A stretch of DNA of 64,000 nucleotides from Alicyclobacillus contaminans DSM 17975 (lineage in GTDB: Bacteria > Bacillota > Bacilli > Alicyclobacillales > Alicyclobacillaceae), in assembly GCF_000429525.1 (NCBI RefSeq), contig NZ_AUCA01000005.1:1-64000 (forward strand), in the 5' to 3' direction. The notes beneath the pieces are model-generated. The model searched no databases, was not told where the DNA came from, and saw only the letters and a program-made list of their open reading frames with translations. Shown here piece by piece: positions 18,199 through 27,692 of the stretch. The translations under genes were made by a program, and so were the position numbers. Every line of letters starts with the position of its first letter. Within the stretch, counting starts at the first letter, position 1.

Positions 18199-18204
18199 AT
18201 AATG
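18199..18204 (+). promoter_or_regulatory. Likely -10 box of ispG
   Basis: A perfect TATAAT lies 50 bases before the ispG start. No good -35 is present at the right distance, so activation or another start site is possible. Confidence 0.4.
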
Positions 18205-18253
18205 TGTCGTGGTGCAAAAATCAATCAAAATGAACAACTTGGGGAGAATCAAT

Positions 18254-19342
18254 ATGTTCCATCGACAAGAAACGCGGCCGGTGAAGGTCGGCGATTTGAC
18301 CATTGGCGGATCGAACCAAGTGATTATACAGAGCATGACCACCACCAAGACGGCGGACGTACAGGCCACCGTTGCGGAAATTCACCGCCTGGAGGAAGCT
18401 GGCTGTGAGATTGTCCGCGTCACGGTGAATACACTGGAAGCTGCCGAGGCCATCAAAGAGATTAAGCGGCAGATTCACATTCCGCTGGTGGCGGACATTC
18501 ACTTTGATTATCGGTTGGCGCTCCGGGCCATTGAGAATGGCGTGGATAAAGTCCGCATCAATCCGGGCAACATTGGCAAGCGCGACAGAGTGGAGGCGGT
18601 GGTCCAAGCGTGCAAGGAGCGCGGCATTCCCATTCGCATTGGCGTCAACGCGGGATCGCTGGAGCGGCACATCCTGGAGAAATACGGGTATCCGACGCCG
18701 CAGGGGATGCTAGAGAGCGCGCTGCATCACATTCAGATTCTCGAAGAACTGGATTTCCACGATATCATCGTGTCCATGAAGGCATCGGATGTGCCGATGG
18801 CCATTGAAGCCTACCGTTTGGCGGCGGAAACGTTCAATTATCCCCTGCATCTTGGCATCACGGAGTCGGGCACGCTGTTCAGCGGCACCATCAAGAGTTC
18901 CGCTGGACTGGGGACGCTGCTCTCCATGGGTATTGGCAACACCATCCGAGTGTCTCTGAGCGCGGATCCGGTCGAGGAAGTGAAGGTGGCGCGAGAATTG
19001 TTGAAGACGTTCCATCTCATTTCCAACGCGGCGACGCTGGTGTCCTGTCCGACGTGCGGGCGGATTGACATTGACCTCATCTCCATCGCCAACGAGGTGG
19101 AGGAATATCTGCAGACCATCAAAGCGCCCATCAAGGTGTCGGTGCTGGGCTGCGCGGTGAACGGTCCGGGCGAAGCCCGCGAGGCGGACATCGGGATTGC
19201 CGGTGCGCGCGGCGAAGGTCTCCTGTTTCGGCGGGGGGAAGTGGTTCGCAAAATCCCGGAAGCGGACCTCGTATCCGAACTGAAAAAGGAGATCGATTTG
19301 ATGGCCAAGCATTACCAAGAGACGGGGCGACTGCACGACTGA
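18254..19342 (+). CDS. ispG: 4-hydroxy-3-methylbut-2-enyl diphosphate synthase
   Basis: A 362-residue IspG (GcpE), the penultimate enzyme of the MEP isoprenoid pathway. It reductively opens the cyclic diphosphate MEcPP to HMBPP. The TIM barrel ([28 protein letters not shown]) is followed by the iron-sulfur domain, with cysteines in [12 protein letters not shown] (near 265 and 268) and [10 protein letters not shown] (near 300) binding the [4Fe-4S] cluster. The ATG at 18254 follows GGGGAG. A longer frame from 18209 is possible but lacks a site. This is the short bacterial two-domain form. It is followed 37 bases later by the MOSC gene. Confidence 0.96.
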   Translation: MFHRQETRPVKVGDLTIGGSNQVIIQSMTTTKTADVQATVAEIHRLEEAGCEIVRVTVNTLEAAEAIKEIKRQIHIPLVADIHFDYRLALRAIENGVDKVRINPGNIGKRDRVEAVVQACKERGIPIRIGVNAGSLERHILEKYGYPTPQGMLESALHHIQILEELDFHDIIVSMKASDVPMAIEAYRLAAETFNYPLHLGITESGTLFSGTIKSSAGLGTLLSMGIGNTIRVSLSADPVEEVKVARELLKTFHLISNAATLVSCPTCGRIDIDLISIANEVEEYLQTIKAPIKVSVLGCAVNGPGEAREADIGIAGARGEGLLFRRGEVVRKIPEADLVSELKKEIDLMAKHYQETGRLHD

Positions 19343-19379
19343 TTGTGCGCGGTGGCTGCCCGCATGCGGAGGGGGAACC

Positions 19380-20039
19380 ATGGAAGCGCGCATTGTGTCC
19401 ATACAGGTCGGCTTGCCGAAGAGGTACGGCGGTTCGGAAACCGACAAAACGGGGGAGCGGGAGTGGGTTTCCGGCATTGCCAAACAGCGCGTGGACGGAC
19501 CGGTGTTCGTCGGGCGATTGAATCTGGCCGGCGATGGCCAGGCGGATCTGGTGTACCACGGTGGGCCGGACAGACCGGTCCTGATGTACGCGGCGGATCA
19601 TTATGCGCAATGGCGCGAGGAGCTGCCACGTCCTTTCGAGTATGGCGCGTTCGGCGAAAATCTGACGGTCACCGGCTTGGAGGAGTCCTCCGTATGCATC
19701 GGGGATATCTACCGCATCGGCGACTTGGTTCTGGAAGTGTCGCAGCCTCGAAATCCGTGTTGGAAACTGGCGAGCCGCCACGGGATTCCGGATTTAGCGG
19801 CGCGGGTGGAGGCGACGAGCCGGACGGGATGGTACCTGCGCGTGCTGCAGGAGGCGTTCGTCGAAGCGGGGATGATGCTCGAGCGCGTGGCCAGGCCCTA
19901 TCCGGAGTGGACGATTGTGCGGGCGCGGCAGGTTTACCGCGCGCGCCGTGAACAGAAGCGCGAAGCGGCCATGCTGGCGGAGTGCCCGGCGTTGTCGGCC
20001 GATTGGCGGGAAGCGCTGCGCGCTGCGCTCAAACATTGA
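19380..20039 (+). CDS. MOSC-domain protein (YiiM-like)
   Basis: A 219-residue MOSC protein, a domain that binds molybdenum-cofactor-related ligands and sulfur. Typical blocks are HGGPDRPVLMYAADHY, YGAFGENLTV and VSQPRNPCWKLA, where the single conserved cysteine is the likely ligand. The last 60 residues are the basic helical tail of the YiiM group. YiiM acts in molybdenum-dependent detoxification of N-hydroxylated bases, with reductase partners. None are adjacent here. The ATG at 19380 is preceded by GGAGGGGG. It is probably cotranscribed with ispG. Confidence 0.87.
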   Translation: MEARIVSIQVGLPKRYGGSETDKTGEREWVSGIAKQRVDGPVFVGRLNLAGDGQADLVYHGGPDRPVLMYAADHYAQWREELPRPFEYGAFGENLTVTGLEESSVCIGDIYRIGDLVLEVSQPRNPCWKLASRHGIPDLAARVEATSRTGWYLRVLQEAFVEAGMMLERVARPYPEWTIVRARQVYRARREQKREAAMLAECPALSADWREALRAALKH

Positions 20040-20048
20040 ATACGGGAA

Positions 20049-20105
20049 CGCAAACGGGCTGTCCAACGGTGAGTACAGATCACCGGTACGGACAGCCCGT
20101 TTGCG
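20049..20105. terminator. Large double hairpin after the MOSC gene
   Basis: A perfect 16-bp stem (20049-20064 with 20090-20105, CGCAAACGGGCTGTCC and complement) encloses a second 6-bp hairpin (CGGTGA / TCACCG). The T-tract is weak. It most likely ends the ispG-MOSC transcript. Confidence 0.6.
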
Positions 20106-20332
20106 GGAGTTACAGAGTGTTCTTCGACATCAGCAAGGGGGTTGAGTTGCAGGCTCCGCCTTCGCCTGCAACGCTGGCGGCCACGTGTGCCGCCCTGCCT
20201 ATGGCTACAGTGTACAAGCAGAATGTGGAGAAAATGTGGTGCGCATATGTAGAGATTGTGCAGGTCACCGGATGAGGCGGTCCGTGGCCTGCCGGCGCCC
20301 GCCCGTCCGCGTCTCCGCGTTGTCGGGCACGG
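20106..20332. other. Intergenic stretch upstream of the his promoter
   Basis: No credible gene is present; short frames here have no ribosome binding site or protein-like composition. It contains a purine-rich patch and GC-rich short repeats near 20150-20200 and 20280-20320, but no known RNA motif was recognised. Confidence 0.4.
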
Positions 20333-20361
20333 TTGACGATGACTGGCGGAACGGCTACAAT
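20333..20361 (+). promoter_or_regulatory. Sigma-A promoter of the his operon
   Basis: TTGACG (20333-20338) and TACAAT (20356-20361) are separated by exactly 17 bases, a near-consensus housekeeping promoter. The leader to hisZ is about 75 bases and shows no T-box or terminator, so an attenuator is not evident. Confidence 0.82.
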
Positions 20362-20442
20362 CAACCCTATACTTTATCTTATTAGCAAACTAAAGCAACA
20401 CTGCAGAAACGGGAACAACAACGAATCGGGACGTGATGGAAC

Positions 20443-21540
20443 GTGACATGGGGTCTGCCGCACGGATTTGCCGAACAACCGGCGGGCATGCGCGACGTAT
20501 ATCCGGAACAGGCGCGCGTTCGGCGCGATACGGAATCCAGGTTATTGGAATTCTTCGAGAATCACGGATACCAGATGGTATCGAGTGGCGCGTTTGAATA
20601 TGTGGAAACGCTGCTGCGGGGACGCCGCGCAGAGGAAGCGGACGACTGGATGCGGTGGTTCGATATCAACGGCCGCATGGTGGCGCTGCGTCCGGACATG
20701 ACGCCGTCCATCGCGCGGATGGCCGCTCCCCTCATCGCCAATGGACAGCCCGAAGTGCGCTGGTGCTACGCTGAGAAGGTGTTTCGAAGGTCCACGGCCC
20801 CGGCGTCACTGTCGTGGGCCAGCGGCAAAGCGGCGGAATCCACGCAGGTCGGCGTGGAGTGGATTGGCCCGCCCGCCGGGGCGGCCGACGTGGACATCAT
20901 TGCGCTCTGCCAGCATGCCATGGGGTTGTTCGAGTTGGAGGATTGGCAGATGGTGGTGAGTCATGCGCAGCTGACAGAAACGCTGCTGGCTGCACAAGGA
21001 CTGGCCGATGACGTTCGGGAGCGAATTATGGACTGTCTGCTGCGGGGGGATTACGTGGGGGTTCGTCAGGCCCACGTGGACCAGGCGGCCGGTGACCACA
21101 TGCTGTCGCGGTTTGCCCGGCTCACCCCTCTGCGGCCGGACTCGATTGAATCCTTGCTCGATCCGCTGGGTGTGTCGGCAGCGGCGGATGTGGAAGATCA
21201 TTCACAGCGGCTGCGGGCGATGCAGTTCGCGCGAACGCTCTGGGCGGAATTGACAGACTTTGCGAAGATGCTGCAGGCGCGCGGCTTGACGCATCACCTC
21301 TCGTTTGATTTCACATTAACGCGAAATTTGCCGTATTACACGGGCATTGTGTTTGAGGTGTTCGTGCCCGGAGTCGGCGCGCCGGTGGCGCTCGGCGGCC
21401 GGTATGACCAACTGCTCGCCCGATTTGGCGCGCCGGCGCCGGCGGTGGGGTTCACGTTTGAGGTGGAGCGGCTGCTCGCCGCGCTCACCGACGGACGCTG
21501 GCTCGGCGCGGAAACCGGTGGAAAGGAGACGGAGCGGTGA
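20443..21540 (+). CDS. hisZ: ATP phosphoribosyltransferase regulatory subunit
   Basis: A 365-residue paralogue of histidyl-tRNA synthetase catalytic domains that lacks the anticodon domain. It forms the octameric regulatory partner of short-form HisG. Class II synthetase-like motifs remain: RDTESRLLEFFENHGYQ, the motif-2 region LRPDMTPSIARM and FTLTRNLPYYTGIVFEV. Start is the GTG at 20443, giving MTWGLPHGF; the ribosome binding site is weak. It is the first gene of the operon and overlaps hisG by four bases. It senses histidine for feedback control. Confidence 0.93.
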   Translation: MTWGLPHGFAEQPAGMRDVYPEQARVRRDTESRLLEFFENHGYQMVSSGAFEYVETLLRGRRAEEADDWMRWFDINGRMVALRPDMTPSIARMAAPLIANGQPEVRWCYAEKVFRRSTAPASLSWASGKAAESTQVGVEWIGPPAGAADVDIIALCQHAMGLFELEDWQMVVSHAQLTETLLAAQGLADDVRERIMDCLLRGDYVGVRQAHVDQAAGDHMLSRFARLTPLRPDSIESLLDPLGVSAAADVEDHSQRLRAMQFARTLWAELTDFAKMLQARGLTHHLSFDFTLTRNLPYYTGIVFEVFVPGVGAPVALGGRYDQLLARFGAPAPAVGFTFEVERLLAALTDGRWLGAETGGKETER

Positions 21541-22175
21541 TTACGGTGGCGTTTGCGAAAGGGCGGACCATGGAGGGCGTGCTGCCACTGTGGCAGCGCG
21601 CAGCGCTGCCGGTTCCCACAGATTTGGATGAGAGTCGGGCCCTGGTGTTTGAGGAACCGTCGGACACGTATGGCACGGTGCGCTTTCTGCTCGCCAAGCC
21701 GGCCGACGTTCCCACGTATGTGTCGTTTGGCGTGGCGGACATCGGCGTGGTGGGCAAGGACGTCTTGTATGAGAATCCGCGCGATGTCTATGAATTGCTC
21801 GACCTGCAGGCTGCGGCGTGCAAGCTGTGCGTCGCCGGGCCGCCTGCGGAACGGGAGAAGCGGCCGCGCCGCGTGGCCACCAAGTACCCCCGGTTGGCGG
21901 ATCAATACTTTCGCAGCCAGGGAGAATCGGTCGAATTGGTGGGGTTGTCCGGGTCCATCGAATTGGCCGCAGTGATTGGCCTGGCCGACAGAATTTTTGA
22001 TCTGGTCCAGACCGGCGCCACTCTGGCCGCGAATGGACTGGTGGTGTTCGACGAAGTGCTCGATGTTTCCGCTCGGCTGATTGCCAATCGCTCGAGCTAT
22101 CGTCTGAAGAAAGCCGCCATAGATCGCATCACCAGCGGTTTGAAGACAGCGCTGGAAGGAGGATGGAAGGCATGA
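21537..22175 (+). CDS. hisG: ATP phosphoribosyltransferase, short form
   Basis: A 212-residue HisG_S catalytic subunit. It joins ATP and PRPP in the first committed step of histidine synthesis. The lack of the C-terminal regulatory domain fits the presence of hisZ. Visible features are FAKGR at the N-terminus, GVADIGVVGKDVL, and the PRPP loop DLVQTGATLAANGL. The GTG start overlaps the hisZ stop (GTGA) with AAAGGAG upstream. The 3' end overlaps hisD by four bases. Confidence 0.95.
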   Translation: MITVAFAKGRTMEGVLPLWQRAALPVPTDLDESRALVFEEPSDTYGTVRFLLAKPADVPTYVSFGVADIGVVGKDVLYENPRDVYELLDLQAAACKLCVAGPPAEREKRPRRVATKYPRLADQYFRSQGESVELVGLSGSIELAAVIGLADRIFDLVQTGATLAANGLVVFDEVLDVSARLIANRSSYRLKKAAIDRITSGLKTALEGGWKA

Positions 22176-23470
22176 GACTGAAACGCGTGCCGGCGTCCGA
22201 GTGGCAATGGCAACGCACGCAGGGCGCGGACACGACGCGCCAGGATGCGGTGCGAGCGGTGATTCAAGCGGTTCGGGTCGAGGGTGATGCGGCGGTTCGG
22301 CGGTTCACCGCGAAGTATGATGGGGTGGCCGGAGCAACCAACCCGGATTTCTCCCTTCGCGTGTCCCCCGATGCGATGGCCGCGGCGTATGCGGCATTGG
22401 CTCCCGCGATTCGGGAAGCTTTGGAGCGCGCCGCGGATCGGATTCGGAACTTTCACGCACTGCAGAAACGGTCGGACATCACACGCACCGGAACGGATGG
22501 GGAGCGGTTGGGGCTTGTGTGGCGACCGCTGCAGCGCGTCGGCGTGTATGCGCCGGGCGGTCGCGCGGCGTACCCGTCGACCGTGCTGATGAACGTCATT
22601 CCGGCGCAGGTGGCGGGCGTGCCGGAGATTGTGCTGGTGTCGCCACCGCAGTCCGACACGGGATTGCCGCATCCGCTGGTGTTGGCGGCCGCGCACCTGC
22701 TCGGCGTAGACGAGGTGTACCGCATGGGCGGCGCTCAGGCGGTCGCGGCGCTGGCGTACGGCACGGAGAGCATTCGCAAAGTGGACAAGATTGTCGGGCC
22801 GGGCAACGCGTATGTGGCGCATGCGAAACGCTGGGTCAGCGGAGATGTGGGGATTGACAACATCGCGGGGCCAAGCGAGGTGTTCATCGTCGCGGACGAA
22901 ACGGCCAACCCGGCCTATGTCGCGGCTGACATGCTGGCTCAGGCGGAGCACGATCCGGACGCAGGCGCGGTCTGCGTGACGACGCATGAACCTCTGGCGG
23001 ACGCGTTGGACAAAGCGCTGGCGCAGCAGTTGGCGGCCCTGCCCCGCCGCGATGTGGCGGCCGCTTCGCTGGAGGCCTGGGGCGCCGTGGTGGTGGCGAA
23101 GAGCATGGACGAGGCGCTCGCGGTGGTCAACAGGGCGGCGCCGGAGCACGTGGAGCTGCTGGTGGCACAACCCGACCGGTGGTTGGCGCGGGTGCACACG
23201 GCCGGCGCGGTGTTTCTCGGTTCGCACACCCCGGAGCCGGTGGGCGATTACTACGCGGGGACCAACCACGTGCTGCCCACCTTTGGCACGGCCCGCTTCG
23301 CCTCGGGACTGGGCGTGGACGATTTTGTCCGGCGCATGTCGTGGGTGGAGTACACGCCGGCGGCCCTTCGGGCGCACGCGGCGGACATTCGCGCGCTGGC
23401 GGAAGCGGAAGGGCTGCAGGCGCACGCGGCGGCCGTCGCGATTCGAGAACAGGAGGAGGAAGGCCCGTGA
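22172..23470 (+). CDS. hisD: Histidinol dehydrogenase
   Basis: A 432-residue HisD, the zinc enzyme that oxidises histidinol to histidine with two NAD+ in the last steps of the pathway. Characteristic blocks are VGVYAPGGRAAYPSTVLMN-like (residues near 120-140), GGAQAVAALAYGTES, KIVGPGNAYVAHAKR, IAGPSEVFIVAD and AQAEHDPDAGAV. The late segment GSHTPEPVGDYYAGTNHVLP closes the active site. The ATG at 22172 is placed nine bases after AAGGAGG and overlaps hisG (ATGA); an ATG at 22163 sits right on that site. Confidence 0.96.
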   Translation: MRLKRVPASEWQWQRTQGADTTRQDAVRAVIQAVRVEGDAAVRRFTAKYDGVAGATNPDFSLRVSPDAMAAAYAALAPAIREALERAADRIRNFHALQKRSDITRTGTDGERLGLVWRPLQRVGVYAPGGRAAYPSTVLMNVIPAQVAGVPEIVLVSPPQSDTGLPHPLVLAAAHLLGVDEVYRMGGAQAVAALAYGTESIRKVDKIVGPGNAYVAHAKRWVSGDVGIDNIAGPSEVFIVADETANPAYVAADMLAQAEHDPDAGAVCVTTHEPLADALDKALAQQLAALPRRDVAAASLEAWGAVVVAKSMDEALAVVNRAAPEHVELLVAQPDRWLARVHTAGAVFLGSHTPEPVGDYYAGTNHVLPTFGTARFASGLGVDDFVRRMSWVEYTPAALRAHAADIRALAEAEGLQAHAAAVAIREQEEEGP

Positions 23471-24066
23471 TGGATGGAAAACGGAAGCGGGAGTTCGCGG
23501 TGCAACGAACCACGGGAGAGACGTCCATCTCGCTGAACCTGGACCTGGATGGCGGCGGTGAAGCCAACCTCGACTTCCCCGTGCCCTTCCTGCGGCACAT
23601 GCTGCACCTGTTTGCGGCACACGGACGGTTCAACCTGTCCATCACCGCAACGGGGGATGTGGACGTGGACGACCATCACCTGGTCGAAGACATCGGCCTG
23701 TGTCTGGGGCGCGCGCTGCATGGCGCCCTCGGAGACAAGGCGGGCATTCGGCGCTATGGAGAGCGCCATACGCCGATGGACGAGACGCTGGCGAGGGCGG
23801 TGGTGGATCTGTCGGGGCGGCCGGCGTTCGTGCTGCAGGGGAAAATCCCGGCGGAGCGCATTGGCACATTTCCGACCGAACTGGTGCACGAGTTCTTCAA
23901 GTCGTTTGCGAATGAAGCCCGGATGGCACTCCATTTGGCTATCCTGTACGGCGAAAACAGCCATCATATGGCAGAGGCGCTGTTCAAAGCGGTGGCCGCC
24001 GCCCTTCGCGAAGCGGTGGCGCCGGATGCGGGCGGCGTGCCGAGCACGAAAGGGGTATTGGAGTGA
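23470..24066 (+). CDS. hisB: Imidazoleglycerol-phosphate dehydratase
   Basis: A 198-residue monofunctional HisB that dehydrates imidazoleglycerol phosphate. The paired manganese-binding motifs are present as DVDVDDHHLVEDIGLCLG and GENSHHMAEALFK. The stretch RRYGERHTPMDETLARAVVDLSG matches the family and holds conserved substrate contacts. The histidinol-phosphatase domain of enterobacterial HisB is absent. The ATG at 23470 overlaps the hisD stop by one base, with a GTG three bases earlier as an alternative; GAGGAGGAAGG lies upstream. It overlaps hisH by four bases. Confidence 0.95.
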   Translation: MDGKRKREFAVQRTTGETSISLNLDLDGGGEANLDFPVPFLRHMLHLFAAHGRFNLSITATGDVDVDDHHLVEDIGLCLGRALHGALGDKAGIRRYGERHTPMDETLARAVVDLSGRPAFVLQGKIPAERIGTFPTELVHEFFKSFANEARMALHLAILYGENSHHMAEALFKAVAAALREAVAPDAGGVPSTKGVLE

Positions 24067-24764
24067 TTGCGGTTCTCGATTTGGGCATTGGCAACCTATC
24101 CAGCGTCCGCAGCGGGTTTGCTCGGGTCGGCGAGGATACTGTGGTTGTGGATAAAGGGGAGGTTTACACAGCGCTCGCAGCCGAGCGAAAGGATTTGACG
24201 GGCATCCTGTTGCCTGGCGTGGGTGCGTTTGGAGACGCCATGTTCCAACTTCGGGTTTCCGGTCTGCTCGGCGTGGTGCGGCAAGCCATCCGCGAAGGGC
24301 GTCCGCTGCTCGGCATTTGTCTTGGCATGCAGCTGTTGTTCTCAATCAGCGAGGAGCACGGCAGCAACGTGGGGCTCGGCGTGTTTCCCGGCCGGGTGGT
24401 GCGGTTCCCGAACAGTGTGAAGGTACCTCATATGGGTTGGAACGATTTGACGGTAGTCAAGGACCACCCGCTGCTCCGGGGCGTTCGCCGCGGCGACTAC
24501 GTGTACTTCGTGCACTCGTACTACGCGGTGCCGCAGGAACCGGAGCACCTTCTGGCAGCGGCGCAGTACGGCAATACGCAGGTTCCTGCCGTGATGGCCA
24601 AAGGCAGCACCTTCGGCGTTCAGTTTCACCCGGAGAAGAGCGGCAGTGTCGGCGGATTGATTCTGGCCAATTTCGTGGAGATCTGCCGGGCTTGGTACGC
24701 CGCCCATGGAGAGGAGGGACGGCCCGATGCAGGTGGCGGAATTTCACTTGTTTCCCGCGATTGA
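24063..24764 (+). CDS. hisH: Imidazole glycerol phosphate synthase, glutaminase subunit
   Basis: A 233-residue class I amidotransferase that releases ammonia from glutamine for HisF. The oxyanion loop LPGVGAFGDAM, the nucleophile elbow GICLGMQLLF (catalytic Cys) and the catalytic His/Glu pair in FGVQFHPEKSG are intact. About 25 residues after the normal end ([17 protein letters not shown]) are read within the hisA start region, giving an unusually long 38-base overlap with hisA. That tail may be dispensable. The GTG start overlaps hisB (GTGA). Confidence 0.95.
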   Translation: MIAVLDLGIGNLSSVRSGFARVGEDTVVVDKGEVYTALAAERKDLTGILLPGVGAFGDAMFQLRVSGLLGVVRQAIREGRPLLGICLGMQLLFSISEEHGSNVGLGVFPGRVVRFPNSVKVPHMGWNDLTVVKDHPLLRGVRRGDYVYFVHSYYAVPQEPEHLLAAAQYGNTQVPAVMAKGSTFGVQFHPEKSGSVGGLILANFVEICRAWYAAHGEEGRPDAGGGISLVSRD

Positions 24765-25476
24765 CATCTTGGATGGCCGCTGTGTTCGGTTGCTGAAGGG
24801 CGATTACAATCAGCAGACCGAGTACGGAGACAACCCGGCGGCGATGGCGGAACGCTGGATTCAGGAAGGGGCGCGCTGGCTGCACGTGGTGGACCTCGAC
24901 GCGGCCAAAGTGGGCAAGCCTGTCAACACGGCCGCCATCTCCGAAGTGGTGCGCGTGGCCCGGGCTGCGGGAGTGGCGGTCCAGGTGGGCGGCGGCATTC
25001 GCGACCTCGATACGCTGCGTCGCTGGCTCGATCTCGGGGTCCACCGCTGCGTGGTGGGAACCGCGGCGCGCCAGCCGGACTGGGTGAACCAGGTGGTGTC
25101 CAGCGTGGGCCATGACGCGCTGGTGGTTGGGTTGGACGGTCGTCAGGGAAAATTGGCCGTCAATGGTTGGCTGGATCAGACGGAGATTCCGCTGGTCAAG
25201 CTGGCCGAACAGCTTGCGGCCGCAGGTGCCAGGCACGCGCTGGTGACCGACGTGGATAGGGACGGCACGCTGCAGGGGGCCAACCTGGTGTTGACCCAGG
25301 CGGTGCAGGCGGCGGGGCTGCTCTCCATTGCGTCCGGGGGCATTCGCAATCTGGCTGACGTGTTGGCCGCGAAAGCCGCCGGTTTGGCTGGCGCCATTGC
25401 CGGCCGCGCCATTTACGACGGTCGTCTGTCGGTTCGGGAAGCCATTGCGGCTTTGGAGGAGGGGCAGGCATGTTGA
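24727..25476 (+). CDS. hisA: ProFAR isomerase
   Basis: A 249-residue (beta/alpha)8 barrel that carries out the Amadori rearrangement of ProFAR to PRFAR. The half-barrel symmetry is visible: the N-terminal [19 protein letters not shown] carries the catalytic Asp, [11 protein letters not shown] carries the second, and phosphate-binding loops GGGIR and ASGGIRN mark each half. The ATG at 24727 follows GAGGAGGG. It overlaps hisH by 38 bases and hisF by seven. Confidence 0.96.
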   Translation: MQVAEFHLFPAIDILDGRCVRLLKGDYNQQTEYGDNPAAMAERWIQEGARWLHVVDLDAAKVGKPVNTAAISEVVRVARAAGVAVQVGGGIRDLDTLRRWLDLGVHRCVVGTAARQPDWVNQVVSSVGHDALVVGLDGRQGKLAVNGWLDQTEIPLVKLAEQLAAAGARHALVTDVDRDGTLQGANLVLTQAVQAAGLLSIASGGIRNLADVLAAKAAGLAGAIAGRAIYDGRLSVREAIAALEEGQAC

Positions 25477-26252
25477 CCAAACGGATCATTCCCTGCTTTG
25501 ATGTGTTGGACGGACGCGTGGTTAAGCACGTGGGCTTTTTGGAGAACCGTCGCGACGCGGGAGACCCGATTGAACTGGCTGAGGAGTACTCTAGGGAAGG
25601 CGCGGACGAGCTGGTGCTGCTCGACATCTCGGCTTCGGAAGAGGGGCGCTTGGCGACACACCGCGTGGTGTCGGAAGTGGCGAACCGCATCAATATTCCG
25701 CTGACGGTGGGGGGAGGCGTCTCCACTGTGGACGACGTGCGCGCCCTGTTGCTGGCCGGCGCGGACAAGGTCTCCATGAACACGGGCGCCGTGCGCAATC
25801 CGCAATTGATCAAGGAGGCGGCGCATCGCTTCGGAGAACAGTGCGTGGTGGTGGCCATTGACGCCAATCTGAACCAGCACATGGGGAAGTACGAAGTCAT
25901 GATTCAGGGCGGCAAGGTGGGCACCGGCATGGATGTCATCACCTGGGCGAAACGCGTGGCGGAACTCGGCGCCGGTGAAATTCTGCTCACCAGCTTCCGA
26001 CAGGATGGCACCCGGAACGGGTATGACCTGATTCTCACCCGCCTGGTCTCGGAAGCGGTCAATGTGCCCGTGATTGCCAGCGGCGGCGCCGGCAAGAAGG
26101 AGCACTTCTGGCAGGTGTTAACCGACGGCAAGGCGGACGCGGCGCTCGCGGCCAGTGTGTTTCATTTCGCCGAGACGTCCATCGGCCAAGTGAAATCGTA
26201 TTTGCGACAGAAAGGAGTCCCGGTGCGATGGAGCGCGGTGAACGCGGGGTGA
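25470..26252 (+). CDS. hisF: Imidazole glycerol phosphate synthase, cyclase subunit
   Basis: A 260-residue barrel that closes the imidazole ring, producing imidazoleglycerol phosphate and AICAR with ammonia from HisH. Landmarks are [18 protein letters not shown] (catalytic Asp), [13 protein letters not shown], a second Asp in [15 protein letters not shown], and [13 protein letters not shown]. The usual Asp in the 'SMDRDGT' segment is read here as SFRQDGT, which still places the Asp. The ATG at 25470 overlaps hisA by seven bases and has GAGGAGGGG upstream. Confidence 0.96.
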   Translation: MLTKRIIPCFDVLDGRVVKHVGFLENRRDAGDPIELAEEYSREGADELVLLDISASEEGRLATHRVVSEVANRINIPLTVGGGVSTVDDVRALLLAGADKVSMNTGAVRNPQLIKEAAHRFGEQCVVVAIDANLNQHMGKYEVMIQGGKVGTGMDVITWAKRVAELGAGEILLTSFRQDGTRNGYDLILTRLVSEAVNVPVIASGGAGKKEHFWQVLTDGKADAALAASVFHFAETSIGQVKSYLRQKGVPVRWSAVNAG

Positions 26253-27007
26253 CGGCAGCGTTGGACGTGGTGCGCTACGACGCGGCGACCGGACTGGTGC
26301 CCGTGGTGGTGCAGGATGCAGAGGACGGGCGCGTGCTCATGCTGGCCTACGCCAACCGGGAGGCGTTGAAGCGAACACTCGCGACCGGGCAGGCGTGGTT
26401 TTGGAGTCGGTCGAGACAGGCGTACTGGCGCAAGGGCGCGACCAGCGGCAATACGCAACAGGTGGTGGAGGTCCGCGTCGACTGCGACGGAGACGCCGTG
26501 CTGTATCGGGTCCTCCCGAACGGCCCAGCGTGCCACACGGGAGAGGACACGTGTTTCTACCGGCAGGTGGACCGCGTGGCGGATGTGCCTGGATCCATGG
26601 CCAATCCGCAAGCGACCGGGGGCAGAACGCCCGCGGCGGACGCTGTATCTTCTTCCCGCGAGACTGTGGAGACTTCGAAAGGCAATCGGGATGCCGATTC
26701 CATATCCGGGCTGTTGGACACCCTCGCAGATCTGTGGGGCGTGGTGGATCACCGGTGGCGGGAGCGGCCGAACGGATCGTACACGACGTACCTGTTCACC
26801 CAGGGCGTGGACAAAGCCGCAAAAAAATTGGGCGAAGAGGCGGTTGAAACAGTGATTGCTGCGAAGAACGCCGTCGAATCGGCCGCTGGTCAGGCGGAGT
26901 TGGCTGCCGAAAGCGCCGACTTGTTGTACCACCTGTTGGTTCTCTGGAAGACGGCCGGACTGTCTCCGGCCCAGGTCCGGGCGGTCTTGAAAGCGCGGGC
27001 CCAGTGA
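26228..27007 (+). CDS. hisIE: Bifunctional phosphoribosyl-AMP cyclohydrolase / phosphoribosyl-ATP pyrophosphatase
   Basis: A 259-residue fusion for the second and third steps of histidine synthesis. The N-terminal HisI domain (about 1-120) shows [19 protein letters not shown] and the zinc and magnesium ligands in VDCDGDA and [15 protein letters not shown] low-complexity Ser/Thr/Ala linker of about 40 residues follows. The C-terminal HisE helical domain has [26 protein letters not shown] and [12 protein letters not shown]. The ATG at 26228 has AAAGGAG ten bases upstream and overlaps hisF by 25 bases. It is the last gene of the his operon. Confidence 0.95.
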   Translation: MERGERGVTAALDVVRYDAATGLVPVVVQDAEDGRVLMLAYANREALKRTLATGQAWFWSRSRQAYWRKGATSGNTQQVVEVRVDCDGDAVLYRVLPNGPACHTGEDTCFYRQVDRVADVPGSMANPQATGGRTPAADAVSSSRETVETSKGNRDADSISGLLDTLADLWGVVDHRWRERPNGSYTTYLFTQGVDKAAKKLGEEAVETVIAAKNAVESAAGQAELAAESADLLYHLLVLWKTAGLSPAQVRAVLKARAQ

Positions 27008-27029
27008 GCGTAGAAATGGAGCGGAGAGT

Positions 27030-27374
27030 ATGAAAATTCACGGAGTGGACGTGGCGGGGCGGTTGGTCGACGGCGAGACGCGTTGCGTGCATTACCATAC
27101 TGACCGCGACATCATCGCCATCAAATTCGCCTGTTGTGGAACGTATTATCCTTGCTACGAATGCCACGCGGAAACGGCGGACCACGAGGCTATGCCGTGG
27201 CCGAAGGAGCGCTTCGATGAACGCGCCGTGCTGTGCGGCCATTGCGGGCGCGAGTTGAGCGTCCGCGAGTACCTCGCGTGCGGATATCGCTGCCCGGCGT
27301 GCGATGCGGCGTTCAATCCCGGCTGCAAACGGCATTATCCACTGTATTTTGGCATCGAATCCAGTTCACACTGA
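27030..27374 (+). CDS. CHY zinc-finger protein
   Basis: A 114-residue protein with the CHY-type zinc-binding pattern. It runs from RCVHYHTDRD and KFACCGTYYPCYECHAE through LCGHCGRE to YRCPACDAAFNPGCKRHY, together about a dozen Cys/His ligands for three zinc ions. The family includes yeast Hot13 and small bacterial proteins of unknown role, possibly metal handling or redox. It begins 22 bases after hisIE and may be read through from the his operon. The ATG is preceded by GCGGAGAG. Confidence 0.85.
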   Translation: MKIHGVDVAGRLVDGETRCVHYHTDRDIIAIKFACCGTYYPCYECHAETADHEAMPWPKERFDERAVLCGHCGRELSVREYLACGYRCPACDAAFNPGCKRHYPLYFGIESSSH

Positions 27375-27477
27375 CTTGTGTGGCTGGATTTTTGTTCTGC
27401 GGCGTGTAACGTGGAAACCGGTTGCATCGTCTAAGAATATAAATATACAGGACAATCGAGAAAAGGAGGAAGCCTGG

Positions 27478-27645
27478 ATGGAATGGGATTTCAATCACAT
27501 GGTCAATGAAAAGGAGGCGTATTGCGTCTGCCCGTATTGTGAAGAGTCCTTTCGCATCAGTCCCTTGAAGCTCCAGAGCGGGTTGCCCATCGCCGAATGT
27601 CCCCACTGTCTGCGCCGCGTTGAAGTATCCAGCACCGATGTATGA
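27478..27645 (+). CDS. Small zinc-ribbon protein
   Basis: A 55-residue protein starting at the ATG at 27478, eight bases after AAAAGGAGGA. Two cysteine pairs, CPYC and CPHC, are separated by 22 residues and make a minimal zinc ribbon. No function is known. The frame is open further upstream but that part is not coding-like. It lies between the CHY gene and the PTS regulator. It is one of several mini zinc proteins in this window (see 38347 and 43619). Confidence 0.75.
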   Translation: MEWDFNHMVNEKEAYCVCPYCEESFRISPLKLQSGLPIAECPHCLRRVEVSSTDV

Positions 27646-27692
27646 GCACGGTTTTGACTTCGTTCCACCATTCCGTAGAATGAGAGGGATGG

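Noticed and set aside
22097-23620. 507-codon minus-strand frame opposite hisD/hisB
   Set aside because: Antisense shadow with His/Arg-rich composition; the his genes on the other strand show all family motifs.
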